DNA from: Aquimarina acroporae
Lineage (GTDB): Bacteria > Bacteroidota > Bacteroidia > Flavobacteriales > Flavobacteriaceae
Direction of reading: 5' to 3'
Assembly (NCBI RefSeq): GCF_023195925.1
Contig: NZ_JALPRE010000001.1
Location: forward strand, 124,001 to 188,000
DNA: 64,000 bases
Shown here one piece after another: positions 53,327 to 62,452 of this stretch. A program made the position numbers and the translations under genes. The stretch's first letter is position 1; every line of letters begins with the position of its first letter. Under the pieces are notes generated by a model. The model did no database searches and was not told where the DNA came from. It saw nothing but the letters and a program-made list of their open reading frames with translations.

Positions 53327-54148
53327 TTATAAAGACAATTGTTTTTTCAACATGCCAAAAAACTCATCATCATTTAAATTTTTTCTTGCGGTTAGTAATT
53401 GTTCTGCATCTTTCCCCGCTCTATATCTCAAGGTATTTGCGTCATCAGTAGCCGCAGTAAAAATCACCTCTGCAATATACTCTGAAGTACTCATCGTTTC
53501 TGGATCAAAACTATTGCCAAATGCCTCATTTACATGTGTTACAAATTCATTATAATCTATTAGTTCTTCATTATGTTGATAATCCATAGATCTTCCTCCA
53601 AAATCTGTAGCTACACCTCCTGGCTCTACTATTTTAACTCCTATACCAAGAGGTTGTAATTCATAGTTTAAAGATTCACTAAAACCTTCTACAGCAAACT
53701 TGGTAGAGTGATACAACGATAGAAGCGGAAATGTCATTTTTCCTCCGATAGACGAGATATTAATATATAGTCCACTTTTATTGACTCTAAAATGTGGAAG
53801 TACAGCTTTGGTAACATCAAATAAACCGAAAACGTTTACGTCGAATTGTCTTTTTATACTTTCTCTACTGGCAGATTCAAACGTACCCATCAATCCATAT
53901 CCTGCATTATTCAACACAACATCTATCTTACCAAACTTCTCGATTCCTTGTGTTATGGATGTGTTGATGCTGTCCAAATCCTGAACATCTAATTTGTTCA
54001 CTAAAACATTCTCTAAGTTTATTAGCTCTTCTTCTTTTTCAGGAGTTCGCATTGTTGCAATTACGTTCCACCCCTCTGATTGAAACTTTATTACCGATGC
54101 ACGTCCTATTCCTGTACTGCTACCTGTAATTAAAATTGTTTTTTTCAT
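53327..54148 (-). CDS. SDR family oxidoreductase
   Basis: The 273-residue protein has the classical SDR cofactor motif TGSSTGIG (8-15), NNAGYG, and the catalytic Tyr146-x3-Lys150 in YHSTK. It is a typical NAD(P)-dependent reductase or dehydrogenase. The second SDR gene ends 33 bases upstream, so the two form one transcript ended by the terminator at 53215-53241. An AraC-type regulator lies just upstream of that pair. The substrate is unknown. Confidence 0.9.
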   Translation of the reverse strand: MKKTILITGSSTGIGRASVIKFQSEGWNVIATMRTPEKEEELINLENVLVNKLDVQDLDSINTSITQGIEKFGKIDVVLNNAGYGLMGTFESASRESIKRQFDVNVFGLFDVTKAVLPHFRVNKSGLYINISSIGGKMTFPLLSLYHSTKFAVEGFSESLNYELQPLGIGVKIVEPGGVATDFGGRSMDYQHNEELIDYNEFVTHVNEAFGNSFDPETMSTSEYIAEVIFTAATDDANTLRYRAGKDAEQLLTARKNLNDDEFFGMLKKQLSL

Positions 54149-54181
54149 TTCTTTTAGATTTATATGTGTAAAATATTTTTG

Positions 54182-55144
54182 TTATTTCAAACCTACCAAT
54201 TCGTAACTTTTTTCAACCAATTTCCAGGCTTCAACCATATCGTTGGCATTTGGATTTGGTGATTTCATGGGCCATCCTCCCTTTTTACATTCTTTATCGC
54301 TGTATAAAACACTATGCTGGCTAAAATAATCTCCCGAATGATGTATAGCATTATCAGACAGAAGCACGTGTAGTGAGGTTTGAGCCGATTCCCAATTACT
54401 ATTCGAAATTCCTCTTGTGAACGGTTTTGCGATTGTCATTAAGGCTCGCATAAAGAAATTACCTCCACTACCAAAGTTCGATCTAGCCCATCCAGGGTGA
54501 ATTGATGCTGTAAAAACATCGTAGTTTTGTAGCCGTTCTGACAGCTCTTTTGCATATAATACAGAAGCTACCTTGGCTTCACCATAAGCAGCAAAGTTGC
54601 TATATTTTCTACGTTCAAAGTTTAAATCGTCTAAATGTACTTTATATCTATTTTTTGTACTTCCAGCATGAACGACAGAAGATAAGATTCCCATTCTGGC
54701 ACCTTCAGTTTGTTTTAGACACTCTAACAACAATTCTGTAAGAAAGAAATGTCCTAAGAAATTCACCCCAAAGGTTAATTCAAACCCATCGTCTGTAAAT
54801 TTCTGTTTGTTATCCATTACAACCATTCCTGCATTACACATCAATCCGTCTAAGCGATTGTATTTTTGTAAAAATGACAATGCAAACTCTCTTACAGATT
54901 CTAAATTTGCCAGATCACATTTCATAATCTCATAACTCCCTTCTAAATGTATAAATGACTTGGCCTCTTTTTGTGCAGCCTCTATCCTACGGCAGGCCAT
55001 AACAACATGTCCTCCCTGTTTTATTAATTGTCTGGTCGTTTCTAGCCCAACTCCTGAATTTGCACCGGTAACAATATATACTTTTCCTGTTATATTTTTT
55101 GATAGTGTTCGGGCATCACACCATATCATATGCTTATGACTCAT
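54182..55144 (-). CDS. SDR family oxidoreductase, retinol-dehydrogenase-like
   Basis: The 320-residue protein has TGANSGVG (about 27-34), CNAGMVV, and Tyr187-x3-Lys191 in YGEAK. It resembles the retinol dehydrogenase/protochlorophyllide-reductase-like SDRs. The frame is open to 55207, but ATG 55144 is preferred. Together with the downstream SDR it may reduce a common substrate. The nearby AraC gene suggests induction by a small molecule (inference). Confidence 0.87.
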   Translation of the reverse strand: MSHKHMIWCDARTLSKNITGKVYIVTGANSGVGLETTRQLIKQGGHVVMACRRIEAAQKEAKSFIHLEGSYEIMKCDLANLESVREFALSFLQKYNRLDGLMCNAGMVVMDNKQKFTDDGFELTFGVNFLGHFFLTELLLECLKQTEGARMGILSSVVHAGSTKNRYKVHLDDLNFERRKYSNFAAYGEAKVASVLYAKELSERLQNYDVFTASIHPGWARSNFGSGGNFFMRALMTIAKPFTRGISNSNWESAQTSLHVLLSDNAIHHSGDYFSQHSVLYSDKECKKGGWPMKSPNPNANDMVEAWKLVEKSYELVGLK

Positions 55145-55242
55145 TTTATCATGTCTTTTATTATTTATACTACAAAGTAATATCAGTTTTGAGTAGATAT
55201 CGAACACAATATTCAGAATTCATAACACTATATTCGGATCAT

Positions 55243-55273
55243 AAAAAAACCTCTTCCAAACAAATGAAAGAGG
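55243..55273 (-). terminator. Rho-independent terminator after AraC gene
   Basis: CCTCTT and AAGAGG form a 6-base stem with a longer loop, and on the minus strand this leads into seven Ts. It lies 26 bases after the AraC stop. It separates the regulator from the SDR pair, which must therefore have its own promoter. Confidence 0.75.
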
Positions 55274-55298
55274 CTGAATTACAAACAAATACAACGTA

Positions 55299-56225
55299 TT
55301 AATTAAACGTCTTTGAACGAAATTCTCGGGGAGACTCTCCAACTTTTTTCTTAAACATTCTACTAAAATAATGAGGGTAATTAAATCCTAGGTTATAAGC
55401 AATTTCATTGATGGTGAATTCTGAATTTAATAATTGCGTTTTAGCCAAATCAACAATATGATCATCTACCAAATCTTTGGTACTTTTTCCTGTATCCTTC
55501 TTCAGTAAATCACTTAAATAATTTGTAGAAAAGTTTACTTTTTTTGCAAAATATTCTGGAGTTGGTGTTCCATACTCTACCTGGAGATTTTTTTGATAGT
55601 ACTCTTTGATTAAAGTTTCAACTTTGGTAATTACATCAGGACTACTGTTGGTTCGTGTTATAAATTGTCTATTATAAAATCTCTTAGAATAATTTAATAG
55701 TAATTCTAGATTAGTAACAATAACTTCTTGTGTATGATTATCAATATTGGAATCTAGTTCCGTTTTAATATTATGAGCTATTTCGGTCAAAGTGTCTTCC
55801 TCTTTTTTCGATAAATGCAGGGCCTCATGAACCGAGTAATTAAAAAAACCATAACTATTAATCATATTGCCTAAATTAAAATTACGAAGTAAATCTGGAT
55901 GAAAAACCAGCATAAACCCATATGAACTAGGTGTATGTGTTGTTGAGGATACAATTTGATTTGGACCAATAAATCGTAAAACCCCCTCTTCAAAATCATA
56001 TTTGTTTCTACCATATTGCATACCACAATCACCATCTTTTAAAATAATACTGTACAGATCAGAGGTCATTTTAACACCTTCAAAAGCTTTCTTTTTTTCT
56101 TCAGATAGCTGTTCTAATCTAGTAACATCAATTACTCCTATTAATGGATGGTTTGGTTTTTTCCACCCCAAAGCATTAAAAAACTGCGAAATAGATTTAA
56201 TCTCAATAATACCCTTTTTTGACAT
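55299..56225 (-). CDS. AraC family transcriptional regulator
   Basis: The 308-residue protein has an N-terminal beta-rich ligand domain and a C-terminal double helix-turn-helix with INEIAYNLGFNYPHYFSRMF and KKVGESPREFR, the AraC signature. Many Bacteroidota members of this layout control nearby oxidoreductases. It is upstream of the two SDR genes on the same strand and has a matching promoter. The effector molecule is unknown. Confidence 0.9.
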   Translation of the reverse strand: MSKKGIIEIKSISQFFNALGWKKPNHPLIGVIDVTRLEQLSEEKKKAFEGVKMTSDLYSIILKDGDCGMQYGRNKYDFEEGVLRFIGPNQIVSSTTHTPSSYGFMLVFHPDLLRNFNLGNMINSYGFFNYSVHEALHLSKKEEDTLTEIAHNIKTELDSNIDNHTQEVIVTNLELLLNYSKRFYNRQFITRTNSSPDVITKVETLIKEYYQKNLQVEYGTPTPEYFAKKVNFSTNYLSDLLKKDTGKSTKDLVDDHIVDLAKTQLLNSEFTINEIAYNLGFNYPHYFSRMFKKKVGESPREFRSKTFN

Positions 56226-56255
56226 TGTATGTTACTTTCAGAATTATTAGAATTA

Positions 56256-56283
56256 CAAAAGTAATCGCTAATATATCTATCAA
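56256..56283 (-). promoter_or_regulatory. Promoter for the AraC regulator gene
   Basis: On the minus strand TTG (56283-56281) and TACTTTTG (56263-56256) are spaced by 17 bases, matching TTG-N17-23-TAnnTTTG. The start of transcription would be near 56252, about 27 bases before the ATG. Confidence 0.55.
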
Positions 56284-56411
56284 ATAACACTATTTACAGA
56301 TTGTAGAACACTATATCACTATTAATTTTAAGAGGTCAAATGCATTTACTGTAGTTTAATATCAGACATGCATCAGAGTACATTAGCATTGATCCTAAGG
56401 CTTCTATCACC

Positions 56412-57083
56412 TTAGAAACTGCTTAGCACTTTCTTTTTCATACGTACACTAATAGGAACTTTATGTGTTCCTATTATAATTTCATTACCAAGGATGGTAT
56501 CGACTTTATATTTGGATATCACATAAGATTTATGTGTTTGTATAAAATAATCGGGTAATTGTGATTTAAAATTCCGTAAAGACATATGGGTAATTATCGC
56601 TTCAGTAAGAGTAATTACCTTAATGTAATTTTGCATAGCCTCTGCGAATAAAATATCTGCTATTTTTACCTTTTTGAGCTGTTTTTCACTCTTAATAAAC
56701 AATACTTCCTTCTCTATAGATTGATCATGATAGGTATACACCTTATTCACTGCCTGTAAAAATCGGTCAAAAGCAATAGGCTTTACCAAATAGTCCAATA
56801 CATTATATTGAAAACTTTCTAATGCATAGTTGTCATATGCAGTAGTCATAATAATTGAAGGAGAGTTTTTTAAGTTTTTTAACCAATCTAAACCTGAAAC
56901 CAAAGGCATATTGATATCTAAAAAAATAATATCGATTTGGTGGGTTTCCAAATAGCAATTGGCTTGTAAAGCATTTTTGCAAATTGCGATTACCTGCAAA
57001 AAAGAAATCTTACTACAATATTCTGCTATTCCCTCTCGGGCAATAGGTTCATCATCGATGATTAAACATTGCAATGGTCGCAT
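56412..57083 (-). CDS. LytTR-family response regulator (pair 3)
   Basis: The 223-residue protein has the receiver pocket IIDDE and Asp56 in IFLDINMP. The C-terminal LytTR domain includes ILFAEAMQNYIKVI and FIQTHKSYVIS. The kinase gene lies 8 bases upstream on the same strand. The genes downstream are on the far side of a gap, so the target genes cannot be named. Confidence 0.92.
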   Translation of the reverse strand: MRPLQCLIIDDEPIAREGIAEYCSKISFLQVIAICKNALQANCYLETHQIDIIFLDINMPLVSGLDWLKNLKNSPSIIMTTAYDNYALESFQYNVLDYLVKPIAFDRFLQAVNKVYTYHDQSIEKEVLFIKSEKQLKKVKIADILFAEAMQNYIKVITLTEAIITHMSLRNFKSQLPDYFIQTHKSYVISKYKVDTILGNEIIIGTHKVPISVRMKKKVLSSF

Positions 57084-57091
57084 TCTGAAGT

Positions 57092-58159
57092 TTACAAGTT
57101 AATAACTAAATGTACCTTGAATATGGACTTTTCTTGTGTTATATCTAGTGTGTAATCATCTTTATATAACAAATCCAACCTTCTTTGTACATTAGTAAGA
57201 CCTATTCCTCCAGTAATTGTTGCAACATTTGCATCAAAACTATTGCACACTTTCAAAGTAATCCTACCTGATACCTCTATGATATCTATGGAAATGGTAT
57301 TTAAATGCCCCTCTTCGTGATTACTGCAATGTTTAAAAGCATTTTCAATAAAAGAAATCAATAGTAAAGGAGCTATTTTCTTTGTACCATTTTTATAAGA
57401 AATAGTATATCGGAGTCGGATATCTCTACCCTTTCTGGTTTCTTCAATTTTTATATATTGTGACACATAGTCTAGCTCTTTTTCGAGCGTAATATGACTA
57501 TTAGTTTCATACAGTTGGTATCGCAGTAAGCCCGAAAATTGATGTAAAGTATCTTTGGCCAATACATTGTCTTTACCAATTAAATGATACACGCTATTTA
57601 TACCATTAAACAAAAAGTGAGGATTCAATTGGGCTCTTAGATACTTAAGCTCAGACTTAAAGTTTTCTTCCTGAAGCTGTTGTTTTATCTTTTCAGATTT
57701 TAAATATTCAAATTTCAAAATGTAATAAAACCCTGCAATAGAATAGATAATATGAAATATAAAGTTATTGATAAGACTCCCTACCAATAGATCGGTTTCG
57801 ATATCATAAATCCCAAACATGATATAATCGATAAAAGTCTCTAATAACGAAATAACAGTAATCACTGTAATCGATAATACATAAAACTGTAATCGTTTAC
57901 GTGGAACATAAATTTTTGGGAACAACCAAAACACCTGAATATAAAACAGTAAAGCATTAAAAAATAATCCATACGCATAGGCAAACGCCAAACTACCATT
58001 AACATAGCTAAAGCCATTCCACTCAAAATCTGATGCTATTACAACAAACCAATAGTTCAGCGTCCAGAACAATAAATGCCCTACTATCAATGGTATTTTA
58101 TATGTCTTGGTTTTGATCATGATCTGCAAAGGAACATATAATTTATTTGTATGCATCAT
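57092..58159 (-). CDS. LytS-type sensor histidine kinase (pair 3)
   Basis: The 355-residue kinase has four hydrophobic segments in the first 150 residues and the phospho-acceptor His181 in LNPHFLFNGIN. The ATPase motifs LLISFIENAFKHC and GIGLTNVQRRL follow. It shares the layout of pair 2 and, more loosely, pair 1. It is divergent from an exported barrel-like protein gene 90 bases away, which might be a regulated target. Confidence 0.9.
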   Translation of the reverse strand: MMHTNKLYVPLQIMIKTKTYKIPLIVGHLLFWTLNYWFVVIASDFEWNGFSYVNGSLAFAYAYGLFFNALLFYIQVFWLFPKIYVPRKRLQFYVLSITVITVISLLETFIDYIMFGIYDIETDLLVGSLINNFIFHIIYSIAGFYYILKFEYLKSEKIKQQLQEENFKSELKYLRAQLNPHFLFNGINSVYHLIGKDNVLAKDTLHQFSGLLRYQLYETNSHITLEKELDYVSQYIKIEETRKGRDIRLRYTISYKNGTKKIAPLLLISFIENAFKHCSNHEEGHLNTISIDIIEVSGRITLKVCNSFDANVATITGGIGLTNVQRRLDLLYKDDYTLDITQEKSIFKVHLVINL

Positions 58160-58249
58160 TTTTTATACGATGATCACAATATATGCTACGCTTATCAAAT
58201 TAGCAGAGCCAGAGACTTCTTTTTCTATTGTTTTGTCTGAAAATTAATC

Positions 58250-58864
58250 ATGGTGAAATATACTTTTATCTTTTTACTGGGCTGTACCTTGTCTGGACTT
58301 GCGCAGGATTCTATCAAGACAAAGATGTCTTTTTTGGATCGTACAGCATTTAAAATTGGGTATTCGGGAAACATTCTCTGGAATAACGGATTGAATTTTG
58401 GAGCAGAATATAAGTGGAAAGAGATATTAAAAACAAAAGAGAAAAAAGGTAGACAAAAGAATGTGTCTCATCAATTTTTATTCAATGGTAATTTAGGGAT
58501 TACAACAAACTTTTCTACCAAAACAGATACAGGGATTTTTACCAATTACGGACTTACATGGAGAAGAACCAATCCCAAAGGAAAACAAATAAGTATAGAA
58601 TTTAATCCGCTAGGGTACTACCGCTCATTTTTACCGGAAACTTATGAAGTACAGGGAGAAAGCGTAAAAAAAGTGTTTCTACCCGGTCGGGGGTATTATG
58701 CTCCTTCTCTATCGGTCGGAATTGGTAAGCAACGAAAAGATAAAAAACTTAATGCTTGGTATCTTAATATGAACCTTATGCTTAGAACTCCGTATAATGC
58801 AGGAACACTACCATCTATAGGTTTACAATATGGTTATCGATTTAATTTTAAAAAGAAGAAATAA
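58250..58864 (+). CDS. Exported beta-barrel-like protein
   Basis: The 204-residue protein has a signal peptide ending GLAQ. A series of alternating hydrophobic strands follows (FKIGYSGNILWNNGLNFGAEY and SIGLQYGYRFNFK), ending with basic residues. This resembles outer-membrane beta-barrels of Bacteroidota, but no family was identified. Its last base overlaps the start of the next gene, which is an exported alpha/beta hydrolase, so the two are translationally coupled. Confidence 0.65.
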   Translation: MVKYTFIFLLGCTLSGLAQDSIKTKMSFLDRTAFKIGYSGNILWNNGLNFGAEYKWKEILKTKEKKGRQKNVSHQFLFNGNLGITTNFSTKTDTGIFTNYGLTWRRTNPKGKQISIEFNPLGYYRSFLPETYEVQGESVKKVFLPGRGYYAPSLSVGIGKQRKDKKLNAWYLNMNLMLRTPYNAGTLPSIGLQYGYRFNFKKKK

Positions 58865-59910
58865 TGCAAGCACGAATATTCAAAAATTACAAGATCCTGG
58901 TTTTGTCAATGATGATGTTAACAGTAATATCTTGCTCAAATGATGATGACCTGTCAGACCTTAATGATACGATCTTTGTACGACATAAAAATGCCGATAT
59001 GCCTGCCTATATTCATGGTAATGCCTCTGAAAAAGTATTTTTAATCACATTACATGGTGGTCCTGGAGGCTTGGGCTTAGATTTAAGAGTTGATGCTTTT
59101 AAAAACCGAATCGAAAAAGAATATGCTGTGGTATATTTTGATCAACGTGGTTCGGGGATGTCACAAGGTAGTTTTTCTGAAAATGAGTTAAATATTGATA
59201 TAATGGCTGAAGATGTTCTTGCACTTGTTAAGGTCTTAAAACACAAATATGGAAATGATGCTCGCTTTTTTTTAATGGGACATAGCTGGGGTGGTGCTTT
59301 GGGTACTCTTACCTTATTAAAAGATCAAGATGATTTTTTAGGATGGATTGAAGTTGATGGAGCTCATAACCCCAAAGGAATGTATCCTGAATATATTGCC
59401 AATTTTAACCGTGTTGCCAACGAGCAAATCGAATTGGAAAATAATATCACGTATTGGGAAAGTATCATAAACCTGGTCAATAGCGTTCCTCCAACATACC
59501 GTGAAAAGTACTTTTTTGATTTAAATAACGAAGCTTTTAGAGCCGAAAGAAGATTAGTAGACAATAATATTATAAATGAACAAATAAATGGAAACAACAC
59601 TTTTTTTGAATATAATCTTATCACTGCATTATGGAACAACAGAAATATTATAGGCATCATTACCAATCAAGGGTTTTGGGAAAATGTATCATATACCGAT
59701 CGACTTCAAGAAATTGAAGTTCCCTCTCTAGTACTTTGGGGTAAATACGATATGATACTACCAGCTACTTTTGCAAAAGAGGCTTATGACAACCTAGGTT
59801 CTGCCGAGAAAAAACTAGTTATTTTTGAACGCTCAGGTCATGCTCCTATGCTTAGTGAAGCCGATGCATTTGTAGATGAAATACTGTTGTTTATGGATAC
59901 TTATAAATAA
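58864..59910 (+). CDS. Alpha/beta hydrolase lipoprotein, prolyl aminopeptidase-like (S33)
   Basis: The 348-residue protein has a lipoprotein signal (VISC, Cys24). The prolyl-iminopeptidase-type oxyanion motif is HGGPGG (64-69), followed by DQRGSG (93-98), and the nucleophile motif is GHSWGG with Ser141. The Asp/His ligands are probably in WGKYDMILP and RSGHAPM. It should act outside the cytoplasm on peptides or small esters. It is coupled to the barrel-like gene upstream and faces the MarR gene 4 bases away. Confidence 0.88.
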   Translation: MQARIFKNYKILVLSMMMLTVISCSNDDDLSDLNDTIFVRHKNADMPAYIHGNASEKVFLITLHGGPGGLGLDLRVDAFKNRIEKEYAVVYFDQRGSGMSQGSFSENELNIDIMAEDVLALVKVLKHKYGNDARFFLMGHSWGGALGTLTLLKDQDDFLGWIEVDGAHNPKGMYPEYIANFNRVANEQIELENNITYWESIINLVNSVPPTYREKYFFDLNNEAFRAERRLVDNNIINEQINGNNTFFEYNLITALWNNRNIIGIITNQGFWENVSYTDRLQEIEVPSLVLWGKYDMILPATFAKEAYDNLGSAEKKLVIFERSGHAPMLSEADAFVDEILLFMDTYK

Positions 59911-59914
59911 ACAA

Positions 59915-60337
59915 TCACTTTAAAAGTTTCGTGATACTTGTCATAAAGTCAACAAGTTCTAGTTGTTGTGGTTTACTTAAATTTTCTATTTGTTCCCGTA
60001 CCGATTTAGAAGACAAATCATCCAGTATTTGATGTTCTTCTATACCTTTATTAGTTAAATTTAGATAATATTTACGCTTATCCTCTGTTGATTGTTTTTT
60101 TGTAATCAATGACAGGTTGATAAGCTTTTTAATTACCCTACTTAAGTAACCTTCATCAATTTGTAATACTTCATTAATGGAAGTCGCGGTAACGTTAGGG
60201 TTGTGTCTTAACTCATTAAGTATATGTGCTTCGGTTAAAGAATATCCGGTGTTTAATACAGAGTTTTGTAATAGCCCTATTTGTCTAACATAAAATCTAT
60301 TAAAGCTACGTATTCTATATATAATTTGATCCTCCAT
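59915..60337 (-). CDS. MarR family transcriptional regulator
   Basis: The 140-residue protein has the winged helix of MarR proteins (AHILNELRHNPNVTATSINEVL and DEGYLSRVIKKLINLSLI), flanked by dimerisation helices. It is divergent from an oxidoreductase operon, and the 81-base gap holds two MarR-like palindromes. It probably represses both directions and releases on binding a phenolic or quinone-like ligand, as MarR proteins commonly do. The predicted start of transcription nearly coincides with its ATG. Confidence 0.92.
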   Translation of the reverse strand: MEDQIIYRIRSFNRFYVRQIGLLQNSVLNTGYSLTEAHILNELRHNPNVTATSINEVLQIDEGYLSRVIKKLINLSLITKKQSTEDKRKYYLNLTNKGIEEHQILDDLSSKSVREQIENLSKPQQLELVDFMTSITKLLK

Positions 60338-60341
60338 ATGG

Positions 60342-60400
60342 CAAAATTAGTCAAAATACTTGCTTTTAGCAAGTAAATAAAATATATTTGCTTCAAGCAA
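60342..60400. promoter_or_regulatory. Divergent promoters overlapped by two MarR-type palindromes
   Basis: Palindrome 1 is ACTTGCT-TTT-AGCAAGT (60358-60374); palindrome 2 is TTGCTT-C-AAGCAA (60388-60400). Rightward, TTG (60360-60362) and TATATTTG (60383-60390) are spaced by 20 bases. Leftward, TTG (60372-60370) and TAATTTTG (60349-60342) are also spaced by 20. Both -33 boxes therefore lie in the two arms of palindrome 1, and the rightward -7 box overlaps palindrome 2. Occupancy of palindrome 1 would block both promoters. Confidence 0.75.
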
Positions 60401-60418
60401 CTAATTATAATCAGCAAT

Positions 60419-61393
60419 ATGCCACAAGCGATAGTTATACGAGAATACGGAGATCACAATGTTTTGAGACTAGAGGAAGTAGATACAAGGACTCCACACG
60501 CACATGAGCTGGTTATTAAACAAACTGCTATCGGTGTTAACTTTCATGATATATATGTAAGATCAGGATTATATAATACCCTTTCTCTTCCTGGCACTCC
60601 GGGTATTGAAGGTATAGGAACTGTAATACAAATAGGTAAAAACGTAAAAGATTTTTCTATTGGAGATAAAGTAGGTTACATTACATCTACCTATGGTGGA
60701 TATGCTAGTGAACAAGTTATTTCCGCAGATTTGGTTGTTTCAATACCCGAAGAGATTGATGATATTGCTGCTGCTGCAGCATTACTCAAAGGATTAACTG
60801 TAGAGATGTTAATCAACAAAGTAGCACAGTTAAAACCAAATAATTGGGTTTTAATTCATGCCGCCTCTGGTGGCGTTGGACGATTGTTGGTACAAGCTGC
60901 CAAAAATCGAGGAGCTCTTGTTATTGGGACAGTAGGGTCTACAGAAAAAGCTGAGATTGCCAAGGCCAATGGTTGTGATTACATTATCTTATATCAAGAA
61001 GAAGATGTTGTAGAAAAGGTGATGGAATTTACCCAAGGCAGAGGAGTCAAAATAGTATATGATAGCGTTGGCAAAAGTACTTTTCATGGTTCCTTAGCTT
61101 CTTTAGATATTGCCGGTCATTTGGTTAATTTTGGGCAATCTTCAGGTCCTATTGAAGGTTTTGAAATTCCGATGTTGGCAAAAAAATCTTCAACATTATC
61201 TAGACCTATGCTTTTTCATTACACCAACAATAGAGAAGAATTACTAAATATGAGTTCGTCTTTTTTTGATAAAGTAATCCGTGGAAAAATTACACTGGCG
61301 GCACCATTGACATTTCCTTTAAGCGAAGCCGCAAAAGCGCATGAACTTATGGCTTCTCGCAAACTTATGCAACCGGTAGTACTTATTCCATAA
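60419..61393 (+). CDS. Quinone oxidoreductase (zinc-independent MDR family)
   Basis: The 324-residue protein belongs to the medium-chain dehydrogenase/reductase superfamily without structural zinc. GVNFHDIYVRSGLY is the quinone reductase signature near residues 39-52, and HAASGGVGRLLVQAAK forms the NADPH-binding Rossmann turn. It probably reduces quinones using NADPH. It is the first gene of an operon under the MarR-regulated promoter at 60360-60390, consistent with response to quinones. Confidence 0.9.
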   Translation: MPQAIVIREYGDHNVLRLEEVDTRTPHAHELVIKQTAIGVNFHDIYVRSGLYNTLSLPGTPGIEGIGTVIQIGKNVKDFSIGDKVGYITSTYGGYASEQVISADLVVSIPEEIDDIAAAAALLKGLTVEMLINKVAQLKPNNWVLIHAASGGVGRLLVQAAKNRGALVIGTVGSTEKAEIAKANGCDYIILYQEEDVVEKVMEFTQGRGVKIVYDSVGKSTFHGSLASLDIAGHLVNFGQSSGPIEGFEIPMLAKKSSTLSRPMLFHYTNNREELLNMSSSFFDKVIRGKITLAAPLTFPLSEAAKAHELMASRKLMQPVVLIP

Positions 61394-61403
61394 ACCTAAT
61401 ATT

Positions 61404-62450
61404 ATGTCTGTATTTTTAAATCCGGAATTCGATAACCATGAAAAAGTTTTATTTTGTCACGACACCTCTGTGGGACTTCATGCAATAATTGCCATTCACA
61501 ATACAAACTTGGGACCTGCAGCCGGAGGATGTCGCATGTTTCCTTATGATACATTTAATGATGCTTTAACCGATGTTTTAAGACTATCTAAAGGGATGAG
61601 TTACAAAAATGCGATAGCAGGTTTGCCACTAGGTGGTGGTAAATGTGTTATCATTGCTGACCCAAACGAGCCTAATAAATCCAAATTGTTACAGGCTTTT
61701 TCTAAACATGTTCAGGATTTGCACGGAAAATACTGGACAGCAATAGATGTTGGTGTAGGTCCAAAAGATGCTGATATATTAGCCGAACATTGTGACTATG
61801 TTTTTGCCAGATCAAGTGAATATCCAGAAGGGTTCAATCCATCTCAATTTACAGCATTGGGTGGTTTTTATGGTATTAGAGCTACAGTTAAACATATATT
61901 TGGAAAAGATGATTTACAAGATATTACTGTTGCAATACAAGGGTTAGGTGCCACCGGAAGAGAATTATCAAGATTGTTATTTCAAGCTGGAGCAAAACTA
62001 ATGGTATCCGATATAAATCAGGCTGCATTAAAATTTGTAGTAGATCAGTATGATGCAGTAGCAATAGACAGTGGCAAGATATATTCAGTTGAAGCTGATA
62101 TTTTTGCACCATGTGCTATGGGGGCTATTATTAATGATCAAACCATATCAAAATTTAGGTTTAAAGCTATATGCGGATTGGCCAACAACCAATTAGCTTC
62201 ACCTAAACATGGAGAGATTCTTGCGGATAATGGTATTATATACGTTCCTGATTTTTTAGTAAACTCTGGGGGTATGATTGGTGCTGGTTCAAGAATATTT
62301 TCCAACCCAACTGTAGAAGAATCTAAACAAAGTGTATTAAAATTGTATGATATTATATTTAATGTTCTAGAAAAATCTGCAAACGATCAACAACCTACTG
62401 CTTTAGTGGTAGATAAAATGGCTCAAGAAATAATCTTTAAAAATATATAA
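61404..62450 (+). CDS. Glu/Leu/Phe/Val dehydrogenase (leucine-dehydrogenase-like)
   Basis: The 348-residue protein has the amino-acid dehydrogenase active-site lysines Lys68 and Lys80 (PLGGGK), the GLGATGREL Rossmann turn and NLGPAAGGCR near the N-terminus. This is the leucine/phenylalanine/valine dehydrogenase length class. It oxidatively deaminates a branched or aromatic amino acid with NAD. It begins 10 bases after the quinone reductase gene. Its inclusion in a MarR-controlled unit is unusual and may mean a role in aromatic amino acid use. Confidence 0.88.
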   Translation: MSVFLNPEFDNHEKVLFCHDTSVGLHAIIAIHNTNLGPAAGGCRMFPYDTFNDALTDVLRLSKGMSYKNAIAGLPLGGGKCVIIADPNEPNKSKLLQAFSKHVQDLHGKYWTAIDVGVGPKDADILAEHCDYVFARSSEYPEGFNPSQFTALGGFYGIRATVKHIFGKDDLQDITVAIQGLGATGRELSRLLFQAGAKLMVSDINQAALKFVVDQYDAVAIDSGKIYSVEADIFAPCAMGAIINDQTISKFRFKAICGLANNQLASPKHGEILADNGIIYVPDFLVNSGGMIGAGSRIFSNPTVEESKQSVLKLYDIIFNVLEKSANDQQPTALVVDKMAQEIIFKNI

Positions 62451-62452
62451 TT

